A stretch of DNA of 64,000 nucleotides. It comes from Acidimicrobiaceae bacterium. GTDB taxonomy: Bacteria; Actinomycetota; Acidimicrobiia; Acidimicrobiales; RAAP-2. The first letter of the stretch is position 1; each line of letters opens with the position of its first letter. A program made the position numbers and the translations under genes. The DNA lies in assembly GCA_003133325.1 (NCBI GenBank), contig PKXA01000128.1, forward strand, positions 46,769-110,768, in the 5' to 3' direction. Below the pieces are notes generated by a model. The model did not search any database. It worked only from the letters and a program-made list of their open reading frames with translations, and was not told where the DNA came from. This document shows, piece after piece, positions 8,341 to 18,023 of this stretch.

Positions 8341-9647
8341 CCTGCGGACAGCGTGGGTACAAGGCCCCCACTCACGGCACGCATGAGGATGTTGCAGGCC
8401 GCATTGAAGTCGGCGTTACCGGTCCAGCCGCAGTCGGTGTCCCCACACACGAGCAATGCTTGGTTCTTGCGCTGTCCGGGTGTGGTGGACCCACATGTGT
8501 GACACGTCAGTGACGTGAACGGTGCTGGGACGGTGACGACGGCTCCTCCGTTATCAGCCATCTTGTATCTGGTGAGATCGAGCAATGTTCCCCAACCTTC
8601 GTTGAGGATGACCCGGTTGAGACCGGACTTGGCTGCGACGTTGGTGCCGGGTGCCTTCACACTCCCGGCCGCCGACTTGGTCATGTTCTTGATCCGGAGT
8701 GCCTCGAACACGGCCACGCTGTAACCGTCGGCGATCTTGCGGGAAGTCTGGTGGTGCCAGTCCTTGCGACGACGGGCGGCCTTGGCCTGCACAGAAGCGA
8801 TGGCGTCGTAGGTCTTGCGCTCGTTGGCACCGATCCTGCCCTTGCCCCGCCCATCGGAGCGGTCCCATCTGGCGTGGCGCTCCCGGGCACTCTGGCGCTC
8901 CAGATATCGGAGGTGGCGTTTCTCGCCGGGAGTCAGCCAGTCGGGATGGTTGAACTCAGTTCCATCTGATCCGGCCAGGGGGATGACCACGCCCCGGTCG
9001 AACCCGACGACCGGCCGGGACTCCACCGGGGATCGCAGCTCCGGCTTCGGTAGTTCCACCCGCAGCGCCAGCGTCCAGCGTCCGTGGTCATTGGTGACAC
9101 GAGCACCAGTAACTCTGGCTCCGACCGGAATCGGGCGGTGGTACCGGATGGTCACCTTTCCCACCTTGGGGACCTGGACGGTGGCGAACTTTTTGGAGAC
9201 CCTGGTGATGTTCAGGTCTCGGGCCTGGGGGATGTCGAACGACGGGCGATCCTTCAACCGACTGTGAAAGTTCGGCGCACCACCGACACCGGACCAGCAC
9301 CGCTCCCACGTTTGCCAGTACCTCTTGGCAACGGCTTTGCATGCTTGGGCGGGCAACTCTGCCAACCATGGGATGTCCGTGCGGGCTTGAGCCACCACAG
9401 CATCCAGATCGGACTTCTTCACCCGGCGCAGCGGACGACTGGACATCAACCACCACTGGTGGGTCATGTTCCACAGTGCCCGGTCGAGGTCGGTCATCCT
9501 ACCCATCCCGGCGCCCAGTTCGACGGTCGGGTCCATGCGGTACAGCAACCCGCGACTGACCGACGGATGGGCAGCCTTCCACCGGGCAAGCTTCGCCGCC
9601 TTGGCTTTCCTGCTCCGCTCGGCGGGGCTGTTGGAGTCGCGCTTCAC
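8199..9647 (-). CDS. tnpB: TnpB, RNA-guided endonuclease of IS200/IS605
   Basis: 482 residues with a complete RuvC-like nuclease: Asp 217 in VGFDRGV, Glu 315 in VFEALRIKNM and Asp 413 in NADFNAACNIL. Between the last two lies the zinc ribbon CHTCG...CGDTDC. The N-terminal WED/REC region is present (RALWNMTHQWWLMSSRP). All catalytic residues being kept suggests an active guide-directed nuclease that helps the element persist after excision. It is longer at its C terminus than most TnpB proteins. Transcription runs toward the fluoride riboswitch on the same strand. Confidence 0.93.
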   Translation of the reverse strand: MKRDSNSPAERSRKAKAAKLARWKAAHPSVSRGLLYRMDPTVELGAGMGRMTDLDRALWNMTHQWWLMSSRPLRRVKKSDLDAVVAQARTDIPWLAELPAQACKAVAKRYWQTWERCWSGVGGAPNFHSRLKDRPSFDIPQARDLNITRVSKKFATVQVPKVGKVTIRYHRPIPVGARVTGARVTNDHGRWTLALRVELPKPELRSPVESRPVVGFDRGVVIPLAGSDGTEFNHPDWLTPGEKRHLRYLERQSARERHARWDRSDGRGKGRIGANERKTYDAIASVQAKAARRRKDWHHQTSRKIADGYSVAVFEALRIKNMTKSAAGSVKAPGTNVAAKSGLNRVILNEGWGTLLDLTRYKMADNGGAVVTVPAPFTSLTCHTCGSTTPGQRKNQALLVCGDTDCGWTGNADFNAACNILMRAVSGGLVPTLSAGIVDDARSRYELEERTDAMPPVGTEAPLKLDGPGKRENRLGQRTVAA

Positions 9648-9742
9648 TACGCTCCAGTGTAGCGCCTGGTAGTATCGGTGTTATACCCATAGAGCCAGAT
9701 ATACGCCGAGGCAGACACGCTATTTGGGCTTGTCATGCCCAT

Positions 9743-10099
9743 TTGGTGTTTGTCACCAAGTACAGACGTGGGGTGTTCACTGGTGCCATGCTCACGACCT
9801 GCGAACGGACCATGCGTGAAACGTGTGACGACTTCGGGGTCACCCTGGTGGAGTTCAACGGCGAGGACGATCACGTCCACCTGCTGATTGAGTTTCCTCC
9901 GACCGTGCAGCTCACTCGGCTGGTGAACTCGCTGAAGGGTGTGTCGTCCCGGATGTTGCGCCAGAGGCATCCGGTCCAAGTCAAGAAGTACCTGTGGGGG
10001 GACCACTTCTGGTCCCGCTCCTACTACGTCGGTACCGCTGGGGGTGCGCCGCTGAGCGTCATCGGCGAGTATGTCGAGAGCCAGCGACGGCCAGCCTGA
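9743..10099 (+). CDS. tnpA: TnpA, Y1 HUH transposase of IS200/IS605 (start codon unclear)
   Basis: The HUH motif is DDHVHLLIEF and the catalytic Tyr is in VIGEYVESQ near the C terminus, so the single-strand transposase core is present. The frame remains open and family-like upstream of the TTG at 9743 (IRRGRHAIWACHAHLVFVT), back to at least 9683, but has no ATG, GTG or TTG there. TTG 9743 would remove the first beta strand. Either initiation uses ATA/ATT near 9683-9722, or the original start has mutated. Function is therefore doubtful. Confidence 0.75.
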   Translation: MVFVTKYRRGVFTGAMLTTCERTMRETCDDFGVTLVEFNGEDDHVHLLIEFPPTVQLTRLVNSLKGVSSRMLRQRHPVQVKKYLWGDHFWSRSYYVGTAGGAPLSVIGEYVESQRRPA

Positions 10100-10127
10100 C
10101 TCTGTGTGCGCCGGACAAGCGATTCAC

Positions 10128-10147
10128 CTCCTGCCTGAAGGCGGGAG
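10128..10147 (+). repeat. IS605 left-end hairpin
   Basis: CTCCTGCC-TGAA-GGCGGGAG with one wobble pair, 28 nt past the tnpA stop. It shares the CCTGAAGG core with the hairpin at the other end of the element. Confidence 0.75.
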
Positions 10148-10204
10148 CACTCTCGCCAAAATCGGGTAGAGCGGCCATGTGTGGGCGGGTGGCAGGATGC
10201 GGAC

Positions 10205-10606
10205 ATGGAGACTCAGCTCATCGGGATGGACACCTCTGGTCGCCAGGTGGTCGACCTGACCGGTGCAGTGTCGTCATTCTGTGAGGGTAAGGGAGACGGG
10301 CTGGTGCACGTGTTCGCCCCCCACGCCACCGCCGGGGTGGCCCTGATGGAGCTGGGGTCCGGGTCGGAGTCGGACCTGGTCGAGGCCATCGAACGCCTGC
10401 TGCCCCGGGACGACCGCTATCGGCACCGGCACGGCGCCACTGGGCACGGAGCAGACCACGTCCTCCCGGTCTTCATCAGTCCGTCCATGGTGCTGCCGGT
10501 ATTCGACGGCACCCTGCAGTTGGGGACATGGCAGAAGGTGGTGCTGGTGGACACCAACGAGGACAATCCCCATCGGACGGTGCGCCTCAGCTTCGTGTCC
10601 GGCTGA
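10205..10606 (+). CDS. YjbQ family protein (UPF0047, secondary thiamine-phosphate synthase-like)
   Basis: 133 residues from ATG 10205 (METQLIGMDTS). The family's conserved blocks are present: FAPHATAGVALME, DDRYRHRHGATGHGADHV (in parts), FISPSMVLPVFDG and LGTWQKVVLVDTNE. YjbQ proteins are small beta-barrels with a His/Asp/Cys-poor active site that show weak thiamine-phosphate synthase activity; the physiological role is unsettled. Before the IS insertion it would have been divergent from the crcB operon. An upstream start at 10181 is possible but would fall in weaker sequence. Confidence 0.88.
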   Translation: METQLIGMDTSGRQVVDLTGAVSSFCEGKGDGLVHVFAPHATAGVALMELGSGSESDLVEAIERLLPRDDRYRHRHGATGHGADHVLPVFISPSMVLPVFDGTLQLGTWQKVVLVDTNEDNPHRTVRLSFVSG

Positions 10607-10713
10607 GCGATCGGCCCCGGCCGGAATGTTCGGGGAGCCATCGGCGTTCACCTTAGGTAGTTCGCAGTGTGCCGAGGCACCCGAATCACCCACTTGTCAG
10701 TCGAGGATTTCGT

Positions 10714-12270
10714 ATGCCCCGTATTCACATCAGCCAGAAGGTCGCCGTAAGCGTCGTCTTCGTCTCCGCCATGTTCATGAGCATCATGGACATCACCATC
10801 GTCAATGTGGCCCTGCCCAGCATCGGCAAGCAGTTCCACGAGAGCACAGCCAGCCTCGACTCCATCGTGATCGGGTTCCTGGTGAGCCTGGCCGTCTTCA
10901 TTCCGGCCGCCGGATGGCTGGGTGACCGGTTCGGCATGAAGCGAGTGCTGCTCATCGCCATCGCCATCTTCACCGCTTCCTCGGTGTTGTGCGGTATGGC
11001 CGGGACCCTCTCGCAACTGGTGCTGTTCCGGGTCGTCCAGGGGGTGGGCGGGGGCATGTTGACCCCGGTGGGGATGGCCATGCTGTTCCGCGCCTTCCCG
11101 CCGGCGGAACGGGTGAGGGCCGCGAGCATTCTCACGGTTCCCACTGCGGTCGCCCCGGCCGTGGGCCCGGTGCTCGGAGGACTGCTGGTGACCGACCTGT
11201 CATGGCGGTGGGTCTTCTTCGTCAACCTCCCCATCGGCATCCTGGCCTTCCTGTTCGGCCTCATCTGTCTGGAGGAGCAACGCCATCCGGTCAAAGGCCG
11301 GTTCGACATCCCGGGATTCGTGCTGTCAGGGGTGGGTTTCGCCCTGCTGATGTTCGGTATCAGTGAAGCTCCCAACCGGGGATGGGGCTCGCCGATGATC
11401 GTCGCGGCCATTGGGGTGGGCGTGGCCATGATCATCGTCATGGTGATGGTCGAGCTGGCCACCAAGGCCCCCTTGCTGCACCTCCGACTGTTCGCCGATC
11501 GACTGTTCCGCTCCACCAGCCTGGTGCTGGTGCTCTCGGTGATGGCGTTTCTGGGCGTGCTGTTCGTGGTGCCACTCTTCTTTCAGTTGGCCCTCGGCCT
11601 CTCGGCACTGCAGTCAGGGTTGAACACCTTCCCCGAGGCCATCGGCATCATGATCGGCGCCCAGTTCGCCAGCCGGTATCTCTACCCCAACCTCGGGCCA
11701 CGCCGGCTGGTGGCCGGGGGGTTACTCGGGGTGGCAGCGTCGATCGGGTTGATGACCCTGATCGGCTTCGGCACAGACTTGTGGTGGATGCGGCTGCTCA
11801 TGTTCACCATGGGGCTTTCGATGGCGCAGGTATTCATCTCGAGCCAGGCCGCATCGTTCGCCACCATCTCCCATGCCGATACCGGGCAGGCGTCATCACT
11901 GTTCAACAGTGAGCGCCAGTTGGGAAGTGCCATCGGTGTGGCCATTCTCTCCACCGTGTTGGCCGCGGTGGGCACCGAGCACGTGGCGAGGGGTCACCTC
12001 ACCGCCAACCTGGCTTCGTATCACGCGGCCTTCATGGTGGCCGCCGGTATCGCCCTCCTCGGCTCCCTGGTCGCACTCACCATCAGCGACTCCGATGCCG
12101 CCGCCACCATGGTCCACCACAGCCAGGCCAAGGCCAACGCCAAGGCCCGGTCCGACGAGAACAAGAAGGCCCGGGTTGCCGCCGGACCGGGTGGGGGGCT
12201 GGGACCCGATCCCTCCAGCGATCCCTCCAGCGATCCCACCAGCGAACCCTCCCTGACCCCGGCCACCTGA
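10714..12270 (+). CDS. MFS multidrug exporter, DHA2 (EmrB/QacA) family
   Basis: About 518 residues, 14 predicted membrane helices. Family motifs: [14 protein letters not shown] in helix 1 (motif D1), [13 protein letters not shown] (motif A) between helices 2 and 3, and [11 protein letters not shown] (motif C) in helix 5. The start at ATG 10714 follows a GAGGA ribosome-binding site. The cytoplasmic C-terminal tail is a Ser/Asp/Pro run from a 12-bp tandem repeat ([15 protein letters not shown]). It should export hydrophobic or cationic compounds with the proton gradient. No adjacent regulator is visible. Confidence 0.9.
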   Translation: MPRIHISQKVAVSVVFVSAMFMSIMDITIVNVALPSIGKQFHESTASLDSIVIGFLVSLAVFIPAAGWLGDRFGMKRVLLIAIAIFTASSVLCGMAGTLSQLVLFRVVQGVGGGMLTPVGMAMLFRAFPPAERVRAASILTVPTAVAPAVGPVLGGLLVTDLSWRWVFFVNLPIGILAFLFGLICLEEQRHPVKGRFDIPGFVLSGVGFALLMFGISEAPNRGWGSPMIVAAIGVGVAMIIVMVMVELATKAPLLHLRLFADRLFRSTSLVLVLSVMAFLGVLFVVPLFFQLALGLSALQSGLNTFPEAIGIMIGAQFASRYLYPNLGPRRLVAGGLLGVAASIGLMTLIGFGTDLWWMRLLMFTMGLSMAQVFISSQAASFATISHADTGQASSLFNSERQLGSAIGVAILSTVLAAVGTEHVARGHLTANLASYHAAFMVAAGIALLGSLVALTISDSDAAATMVHHSQAKANAKARSDENKKARVAAGPGGGLGPDPSSDPSSDPTSEPSLTPAT

Positions 12271-12352
12271 TCATTCCGATTCGCCCGCAGTACGGTGCGA
12301 AGAGCACCCGGAATCCCGGGTCGGCCCGATAAGCACGGGAACGGAGCCCAGC

Positions 12353-13999
12353 ATGACCGACGTGGACGACATCACCGGGACCGAGGAGTGGCGTCTCCTC
12401 CGCGGCCATTTCGACAGGATCGGCCAGGACAGCCTGCGCCACTTGTTCGACACCGATCCCGAACGCGGGACCCGGATGACGGTGAGCGCCGCCGATCTCT
12501 ATCTCGACTACTCCAAGCACCGGGTCAACGAGGAGACCATGGATGCCCTGATGGCGGTGGCCCGGGCGGCCGGCGTCGAGGCGCGACGCGATGCCATGTT
12601 CGCCGGACAGCACATCAACACCACCGAGGACCGGGCCGTGCTCCACGTGGCGCTCCGGATGCCCAGGGATGCCCAACTGACCGCCGACGGGCAAAACGTG
12701 GTGGGCGACGTCCACCGGGTGCTCGACCGCATGGGCGAGGTGGCCCGGCGCATCCGCTCGGGGGAGTGGACCGGCCACACCGGTCACCGGATCACCGCGG
12801 TGGTCAACATCGGCATCGGGGGATCGGACCTGGGCCCGGCCATGGCCCACGAGGCCCTGGCCGACTACGCGGCTGACGACATCACCTGCCGGTTCGTCTC
12901 CAACGTCGACCCGGTCGACCTCTTCAACAAGACTCGCGGCCTCGACCCGGCCGGGACGCTGTTCGTGGTCAGTTCCAAGACGTTCACCACCCTCGAGACC
13001 CTGACCAATGCCGCCGCCGCCCGGGAATGGCTGCTCACCGGGATAGGGGCCGGCAACGAGGCGGTGGCCAAGCATTTCGTGGCCGTCTCCACCAACGAGC
13101 AGGCGGTCACCGAGTTCGGGATCGACCCGGCCAACATGTTCGGCTTCTGGGACTGGGTGGGCGGGCGCTACTCCTACGACTCCGCCATCGGCTTCTCCTT
13201 GATGGTGGCCATCGGGCCCGATGCCTTCGCCCAGATGCTGGCCGGCTGCTACGCCATGGACCGGCACTTCGCCACTGCCCCGCTGGAGGCCAACATGCCG
13301 GTCATCCAGGGGATGCTCAACGTCTGGTACAACAACTTCTTCGGTGCCCAGACCCATGCGGTGCTGCCCTACAACCAACGGTTGGCCCGCTTCCCGGCCT
13401 ATCTGCAGCAGTTGACCATGGAATCGAACGGCAAGTCGGTGCATCGCGACGGGTCACCGGTCACCGGGCAGACCGGAGAGATCTTTTGGGGCGAGCCCGG
13501 GACCAACGGGCAACACGCCTTCTATCAACTCATCCATCAGGGCACCAAGCTCATCCCCGCCGACTTCATCGGATTCGTCGACTCCACCCACGAGACCGGC
13601 GACCAGCAGGACCTGCTCATGGCCAACTGCTTCGCCCAGTCGAAAGTGCTGGCTTTCGGGCGCACCGCCGAGGAAGTGGCGGCAGATGGGACCCCCGCCG
13701 AGTTGGTGCCCCACAAGGTGATGCCCGGCAACCGGCCCAGCTCCACCATCGTGGCGCCCAAGTTGACCCCGTCGGTGCTGGGCCAACTGGTGGCCCTCTA
13801 TGAGCACACCGTCTTCACCGAAGGGGTCATCTGGGGGATCGACTCGTTCGACCAGTGGGGGGTGGAATTGGGCAAGGTGATGGCCGGGCAACTGGCTCCG
13901 GCACTCGTCGACCCGTCGGCGCCGGATCTTTCCGACCAGGACGCCTCGACGGCCGAACTGGTGCGCCACTACCGCAGGCTGCGGGGTCGGATCGGCTAG
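12353..13999 (+). CDS. pgi: glucose-6-phosphate isomerase
   Basis: 548 residues, the usual length. It has the phosphosugar-binding [29 protein letters not shown], the signature [18 protein letters not shown], the catalytic Glu region [20 protein letters not shown], and the second signature near [20 protein letters not shown] with the catalytic His/Lys. It interconverts glucose 6-phosphate and fructose 6-phosphate in the cytosol. The start ATG 12353 is preceded by a GGAG-like site. It stands alone; the next gene is convergent with an 8-nt gap. Confidence 0.97.
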   Translation: MTDVDDITGTEEWRLLRGHFDRIGQDSLRHLFDTDPERGTRMTVSAADLYLDYSKHRVNEETMDALMAVARAAGVEARRDAMFAGQHINTTEDRAVLHVALRMPRDAQLTADGQNVVGDVHRVLDRMGEVARRIRSGEWTGHTGHRITAVVNIGIGGSDLGPAMAHEALADYAADDITCRFVSNVDPVDLFNKTRGLDPAGTLFVVSSKTFTTLETLTNAAAAREWLLTGIGAGNEAVAKHFVAVSTNEQAVTEFGIDPANMFGFWDWVGGRYSYDSAIGFSLMVAIGPDAFAQMLAGCYAMDRHFATAPLEANMPVIQGMLNVWYNNFFGAQTHAVLPYNQRLARFPAYLQQLTMESNGKSVHRDGSPVTGQTGEIFWGEPGTNGQHAFYQLIHQGTKLIPADFIGFVDSTHETGDQQDLLMANCFAQSKVLAFGRTAEEVAADGTPAELVPHKVMPGNRPSSTIVAPKLTPSVLGQLVALYEHTVFTEGVIWGIDSFDQWGVELGKVMAGQLAPALVDPSAPDLSDQDASTAELVRHYRRLRGRIG

Positions 14000-14006
14000 G
14001 CAACGC

Positions 14007-14942
14007 TCAGGCGGAGGCGAGGGCCTTCCACAGCGAGCGGTAGTTGGGATAGGTGATGCCGGGGGTCACGTAACCGGCTTCGATCAACTCGGCGTGGAAC
14101 CTGGGGAGATTGCGGAACGGGATGCCCATGTCCACGTGATGGGCCAGATGCCAACCGGTGTTGTAGGGGACGATCCAGAACCGGGCCAGCAGTGACTGGC
14201 GGACGTCGTGGGTGGTCACCCGGCGGTCGTCGCTCGCCTCCATGCCCCCGTGCTCGGCGATGGCCCGCAGCCGGTTGATCACCTTCCACTGGGTCATCCA
14301 CGGTGCCAACCACAACAGCGGGTAGATCCACCACCGACCGGTGGCCGCCCATGCCACCGCCCACAGTCCGACCTGCATGGCGATGATCGGGAGCGACACC
14401 GGCCGGTAGGCCCGCACCTTCACCGACTTCAACAGCGGGGAGAGGTTCTTCCATCCCGAGATGCCCACCGCGTCGCGTACCAACCGTCGGGCCAGGGTAC
14501 GCCGGTCACACCGGTAACCGCCGTAGAAGGCCATGTCCGGCTCCTCCGGCCCGAACTCCTGACGGTGATGGGAGAAGTGGCCCCGCCGGTAGAGCTGAAT
14601 GGGAACCAACGCCGGGTAGGCGATGACCCAGGTCCCGACCCAGTCATTGATCCTCTTGTTGGTGAAGAGGAGTTTGTGAGCCGCCTCGTGCATGAGGATG
14701 GCGAAGCGGGCGTGGATCGGGCCCATCAGGATGAAGACCGCCAGGTAGGCCAAGGGGTTGTCGATCCACACCGCCAGAGCGACCATGGCCACCACCCACA
14801 TCCAAAGTCCGCCGACGGTGAGAGCGTTGCGGAGATCGTTGATCCGCCGGAGGTCCTGGCGTAGCGCGGGCCGGCACTTGCCGCTGGCCAACAGGCGGTC
14901 GGTGGGCAATACCGACGGACGCACCGCGGCATCGGGCACCAT
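14007..14942 (-). CDS. membrane fatty acid desaturase
   Basis: 311 residues from ATG 14942 (MVPDAAVRPSVLP); a GTG at 14954 is an alternative. The three His boxes of integral-membrane di-iron desaturases are visible: HEAAHKLLF, HFSHHRQ and HLAHHVDMGIP, spaced by paired hydrophobic segments. It probably desaturates acyl-lipids or acyl-CoA. It is divergent from a PaaX-type regulator, with a long-spaced inverted repeat between them, so that regulator probably controls it. The frame is open far upstream across the regulator gene, but that extension is antisense and not real. Confidence 0.88.
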   Translation of the reverse strand: MVPDAAVRPSVLPTDRLLASGKCRPALRQDLRRINDLRNALTVGGLWMWVVAMVALAVWIDNPLAYLAVFILMGPIHARFAILMHEAAHKLLFTNKRINDWVGTWVIAYPALVPIQLYRRGHFSHHRQEFGPEEPDMAFYGGYRCDRRTLARRLVRDAVGISGWKNLSPLLKSVKVRAYRPVSLPIIAMQVGLWAVAWAATGRWWIYPLLWLAPWMTQWKVINRLRAIAEHGGMEASDDRRVTTHDVRQSLLARFWIVPYNTGWHLAHHVDMGIPFRNLPRFHAELIEAGYVTPGITYPNYRSLWKALASA

Positions 14943-14961
14943 GGTGGCTGTCACGGTCCCT

Positions 14962-15001
14962 ATATTACAATGAAAGAACAGATGCCGCAAGATCGTAATA
15001 T
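14962..15001. promoter_or_regulatory. divergent promoter/operator between desaturase and PaaX-type regulator
   Basis: ATATTAC (14962-14968) and GTAATAT (14995-15001) form a perfect 7-bp inverted repeat with 26 nt between the arms, in an AT-rich island exactly between the two divergent genes. An operator bound by the adjacent regulator is the simple reading. If so, the regulator's true start is downstream, at 15006. Confidence 0.5.
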
Positions 15002-15005
15002 CCCG

Positions 15006-15734
15006 ATGACCGCCCGATCGGTCCTGGCCAGCACCTTGCTGGGGGTGGATCCCCCCGAGCTGCCGGTGGCCTACCTGGTCCATGTGGCCGGCCTGTTCGG
15101 GATCAATGACAACCGGGCCCGGGTGGCACTGAGCCGGATGGTGGCATCGGGAGAGGCGATCACCGCCGGCGGCGGACGGTACCGACTGGCCGGCCGCCTC
15201 CTCGATCGCCAAGGGCGGCAGCGGGCCAGCCGGGCCGGACGCACCGGTCAGTGGTCGGGGGAGTGGCGGGTGGTGGTGGTGACCACGACGGGAAGCTCGG
15301 CGGAGATCCGGGCCAAACGGCGCAGTGCCCTGGCCTTTGCCCGGTTGGCCGAGTTGCGCGAAGGGATATGGATGCGTCCCGACAACCTCGAGGTCCGACT
15401 CGACCCCGAGGTGCAGCGGGACTCCACCGTGTTGTCGGCCCGGCCCGAAGAGGACCCGTCCGGGTTGGCGTCCAGGCTTTGGGATGTGGAGGCATGGGCA
15501 GGGCGGGCCTGCCGGCTGATGCGCCAGATGGCCGACCAACTCCCCACGGGGCCCTCCGATCTGGCTCCCGGCTTCGAGTTGTCGGCCTCGGTCCTCCGCC
15601 ACCTGCAAGCCGATCCCCTACTGCCGGTCGAACTGCTGCCCGCCGGCTGGCCGGGTGGGGTACTCAGGGAGCAGTATGACGACTGGGACGCCCGCTATCG
15701 CTCGATCCTCGAGAAGTGGGGTCGCACCACCTGA
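15006..15734 (+). CDS. PaaX-family transcriptional regulator
   Basis: About 242 residues. The N-terminal winged helix (ARSVLASTLLGV...LFGINDNRARVALSRMVASGE) and the central WSGEWRVVVVTTTG...RAKRRSALAFARLAELREGIWMRP (cited by its ends) are the PaaX pattern; the C-terminal part has the PaaX helical domain. PaaX proteins repress aromatic or fatty-acid catabolism genes in response to acyl-CoA ligands, so control of the divergent desaturase is plausible. Starts at 14970 and 14982 are possible but lie inside the likely operator. Confidence 0.82.
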   Translation: MTARSVLASTLLGVDPPELPVAYLVHVAGLFGINDNRARVALSRMVASGEAITAGGGRYRLAGRLLDRQGRQRASRAGRTGQWSGEWRVVVVTTTGSSAEIRAKRRSALAFARLAELREGIWMRPDNLEVRLDPEVQRDSTVLSARPEEDPSGLASRLWDVEAWAGRACRLMRQMADQLPTGPSDLAPGFELSASVLRHLQADPLLPVELLPAGWPGGVLREQYDDWDARYRSILEKWGRTT

Positions 15735-15766
15735 CGGCCACCGTCATCGACCAACCAAGGAGACCC

Positions 15767-16621
15767 ATGAGCGAGGCTGACCCATCCCTGCCGTTGCAGG
15801 GACAAGTGGCGATCATCACCGGGGGGGCCCGGGGCCAGGGCCGCAGCCATGCCCTGGAACTGGCTCGTCTGGGCGCGGATGTGGCCCTCTGCGACCTGTG
15901 TGAGGACGTCGCCACCGTCGGGTACCCGTTGGCCACCCGCGACGACCTGGCCGAGACGGCCAAGCTGGTGGAAGCGGCCGGGCGACGGTGTGTGTCGGAA
16001 GTGGTGGACGTCCGCGATCTGCAGGCGGTCATCGCCTTCGTCGACGAGGTGCAAGCGTCGTTGGGCTCGGTCGACATCATGGTGGCCAACGCCGGGGTGA
16101 CGGCCATCGGCTCGATCTGCGACATGGATGCCGCCCAGTGGGGCAACGTCATCGACATCAACCTCACCGGTGTGTTCAACGCCATCCGCGCCGCCGCGCC
16201 CCACATGAGATCCCAGCGCTCCGGCCGGATCATCGGCATCTCGTCGATGATGGGTCGCACCTCGCAACCGGGCATCCCCGCCTATACCGCCTCCAAGTGG
16301 GGGGTCATCGGGCTGTGCAAGTCCGCCGCCTACGAGTTGGCCGGCTTCGGGGTGACCGTCAACGCAATTGCCCCGGGCAACGTGTCGACCCCGATGATTC
16401 ACAATGAGGAGCTCTATCGGCTGATGCGGCCCGATCTCGAGCACGCCACCAAGGACGATGTGGCCCCGGTCATGGTCGCCCTCCACGTGCAGCCGGTTCC
16501 CTGGCTCGAGCCCGAAGAGATCACTGCCGCGGTGGTGTACCTGGTCTCCGCCGGGGCCCGCCACATCACCGGATCGGTGATCGACGTGGATGCCGGGGCG
16601 TCAGCCCGGTTCACCGCCTGA
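15767..16621 (+). CDS. SDR family oxidoreductase, mycofactocin-coupled type
   Basis: 284 residues with ribosome-binding site AAGGAG (15757-15762). Cofactor loop is GGARGQGRSHA, then NAG (VANAGVTAIG), the catalytic Ser in ISSMMG and YTASK as Tyr-x3-Lys. GARGQGRSHA, and the insert after the second beta strand, are typical of SDRs that are coupled to the redox peptide mycofactocin and do not release NAD(H). No mycofactocin biosynthesis gene is in this window. The substrate is an unknown alcohol or ketone. Confidence 0.85.
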   Translation: MSEADPSLPLQGQVAIITGGARGQGRSHALELARLGADVALCDLCEDVATVGYPLATRDDLAETAKLVEAAGRRCVSEVVDVRDLQAVIAFVDEVQASLGSVDIMVANAGVTAIGSICDMDAAQWGNVIDINLTGVFNAIRAAAPHMRSQRSGRIIGISSMMGRTSQPGIPAYTASKWGVIGLCKSAAYELAGFGVTVNAIAPGNVSTPMIHNEELYRLMRPDLEHATKDDVAPVMVALHVQPVPWLEPEEITAAVVYLVSAGARHITGSVIDVDAGASARFTA

Positions 16622-16643
16622 CAGGCGGCTGACCGCCGGCCCC

Positions 16644-17720
16644 TCATTCCGTCGTCGGCTGCCCGCAGTGCCGGCCCGACGTCTTTTCGCCTCGGTCCAG
16701 CGCTCTGTGGATCTCGTACCGGGCACGGCCCCCCTGCTTGGCCCGGTACATGGCTCCATCGGCGTTGGACAGAACCACGGCGGGGTCGTCACCCGGAGAG
16801 GCGACCGTCACCCCGATACTGGCCGACGGTGTGAGAATCCGTCCGTCGATGACCAACGGAGCCGACAGAGCTTTGCCGATCCGGCCGGCCAGTGCGGCGG
16901 CGGCGGTGTTGCCACCATGCAGGTCTTCGCACAGGACGACGAACTCATCGCCGCCGAGGCGGGCAGCGGTGTCGCCCGGACGCACGATCTGGGACAGTCG
17001 GACGGCGACGGCAATGAGGAGTTGATCCCCCAGAGAATGACCCCCCAGGTCATTGACCGACTTGAATCGGTCGATATCGAGGTAGAGCACGGCAACCTGG
17101 GCGTTCCGATGACTGAGGGTTCCCAGGGCACGGTTGAGCTGTTCGATGAACAGGGCCCGATTGGGAAGGCCGGTGAGCGGATCGTGCAGGGCCAGAAAGC
17201 CCAGACGGGCATGTTCCTCGGTCAACTGCGCGTGGAGTTCGCCGGAGGCGCGGTCGAACTGTTTGGCCATGCCCACCATGCTGCCGTCGGCCCCGGCCCG
17301 CACCACCGCCACCGCCTCCTCGACCACCGCTGGTGAGCTGTCCAGTCGGGCGCCTTCTTGGCAGACGGCCAGTTCGGCTGCATCACGCCAGAAGAGGTAG
17401 AGCTTGGTGATGCCGGCCAGCGACAGCCACTCGTCCACCGCGGCCCGGCCGGTCTGCGAGAGGGCGTCCGCCTGCTCCTGGGTAGCGGGCTGGTGAGTGA
17501 CGAGGTAGTTGACCACCGCATCGGTCGCCAACATGGTGAACCGTTCGATCTCCGGCCGCAGTTCTTCTGCCCGGGGTGTCTCGTCGAAGCCCCCGTTCTC
17601 CCCCCACCGGTCCGCGACCAACCTCGCCATCACGTGGGACCGGGCAGCCAGCGCATGGCCGAGCGCAGCGAGCGCGTCCCGCCGTCTGTCCACGGGATTG
17701 CCGGTGCCTGCCATTGCCAT
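16644..17720 (-). CDS. diguanylate cyclase (GGDEF domain)
   Basis: 358 residues. The C-terminal 170 form a GGDEF domain: DPLTGLPNRALF, YLDIDRFKSVND, RLGGDEFVVL and SIGVT. RPGD sits five residues before GGDEF and matches the RxxD inhibitory site, so product feedback is likely. The N-terminal about 180 residues are helical with no clear known sensor and no membrane segment, so it is probably soluble. It makes cyclic di-GMP. No c-di-GMP effector is adjacent. Confidence 0.92.
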   Translation of the reverse strand: MAMAGTGNPVDRRRDALAALGHALAARSHVMARLVADRWGENGGFDETPRAEELRPEIERFTMLATDAVVNYLVTHQPATQEQADALSQTGRAAVDEWLSLAGITKLYLFWRDAAELAVCQEGARLDSSPAVVEEAVAVVRAGADGSMVGMAKQFDRASGELHAQLTEEHARLGFLALHDPLTGLPNRALFIEQLNRALGTLSHRNAQVAVLYLDIDRFKSVNDLGGHSLGDQLLIAVAVRLSQIVRPGDTAARLGGDEFVVLCEDLHGGNTAAAALAGRIGKALSAPLVIDGRILTPSASIGVTVASPGDDPAVVLSNADGAMYRAKQGGRARYEIHRALDRGEKTSGRHCGQPTTE

Positions 17721-17805
17721 AGTGGAAACATCGACGGTAAAGGTCGTTTACTTGACGAATTGTTGTCCCCGGCGCCCACATCGGGCCGAGGGTGAGTGGG
17801 GTGCG

Positions 17806-18009
17806 CTACGAGGGAGCCGAGGTGGCTTCGCCCCCGTAGGGGCAGTGCCGGCAACCGTTGCCACAACAGGTGCCCCGTTTCTTCAGGTAGGCGGCGGTGA
17901 GGACGAACAGGCCGGAAACGGGATCCATATAGCCAGTTTGACCTGCGGCGATGGCCGCGGCGTGGGCAGCTGCGACCTCATCTCGTTCCATGGGGCGAGG
18001 ATAGGACAT
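17806..18009 (-). CDS. DUF5522 family small protein
   Basis: 67 residues with the family pattern YMDPVSGLFVLTAAYLKKRG followed by CCGNGCRHCPYG; four Cys and one His in 9 residues suggest metal binding. Function is unknown. A start at the internal Met 7 (MERDEV) is equally possible. Confidence 0.8.
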   Translation of the reverse strand: MSYPRPMERDEVAAAHAAAIAAGQTGYMDPVSGLFVLTAAYLKKRGTCCGNGCRHCPYGGEATSAPS

Positions 18010-18023
18010 GCTGTCGTCTGGGC

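Larger units (their letters stand above)
8151..10165. mobile_element. IS200/IS605-family element, divergent tnpB and tnpA
   Basis: About 2 kb carrying tnpB (minus) and a Y1 tnpA (plus) in the back-to-back order of IS605 itself. Each end has a hairpin with the same loop: CCCCACC-TGAA-GGTGGGG (8161-8178) beyond tnpB and CTCCTGCC-TGAA-GGCGGGAG (10128-10147) beyond tnpA. These elements have no terminal inverted repeats or target duplication. The right end probably finishes TAGTTCAC at 8151 (minus strand). The exact left tip near 10160 is uncertain. The insertion separates yjbQ from the crcB operon. Confidence 0.85.

Noticed and set aside
12083..13444. Open frame of 453 codons antisense to pgi and the end of the exporter
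   Set aside because: His/Gly/Val-rich composition typical of antisense shadows; pgi is complete and conserved on the plus strand.
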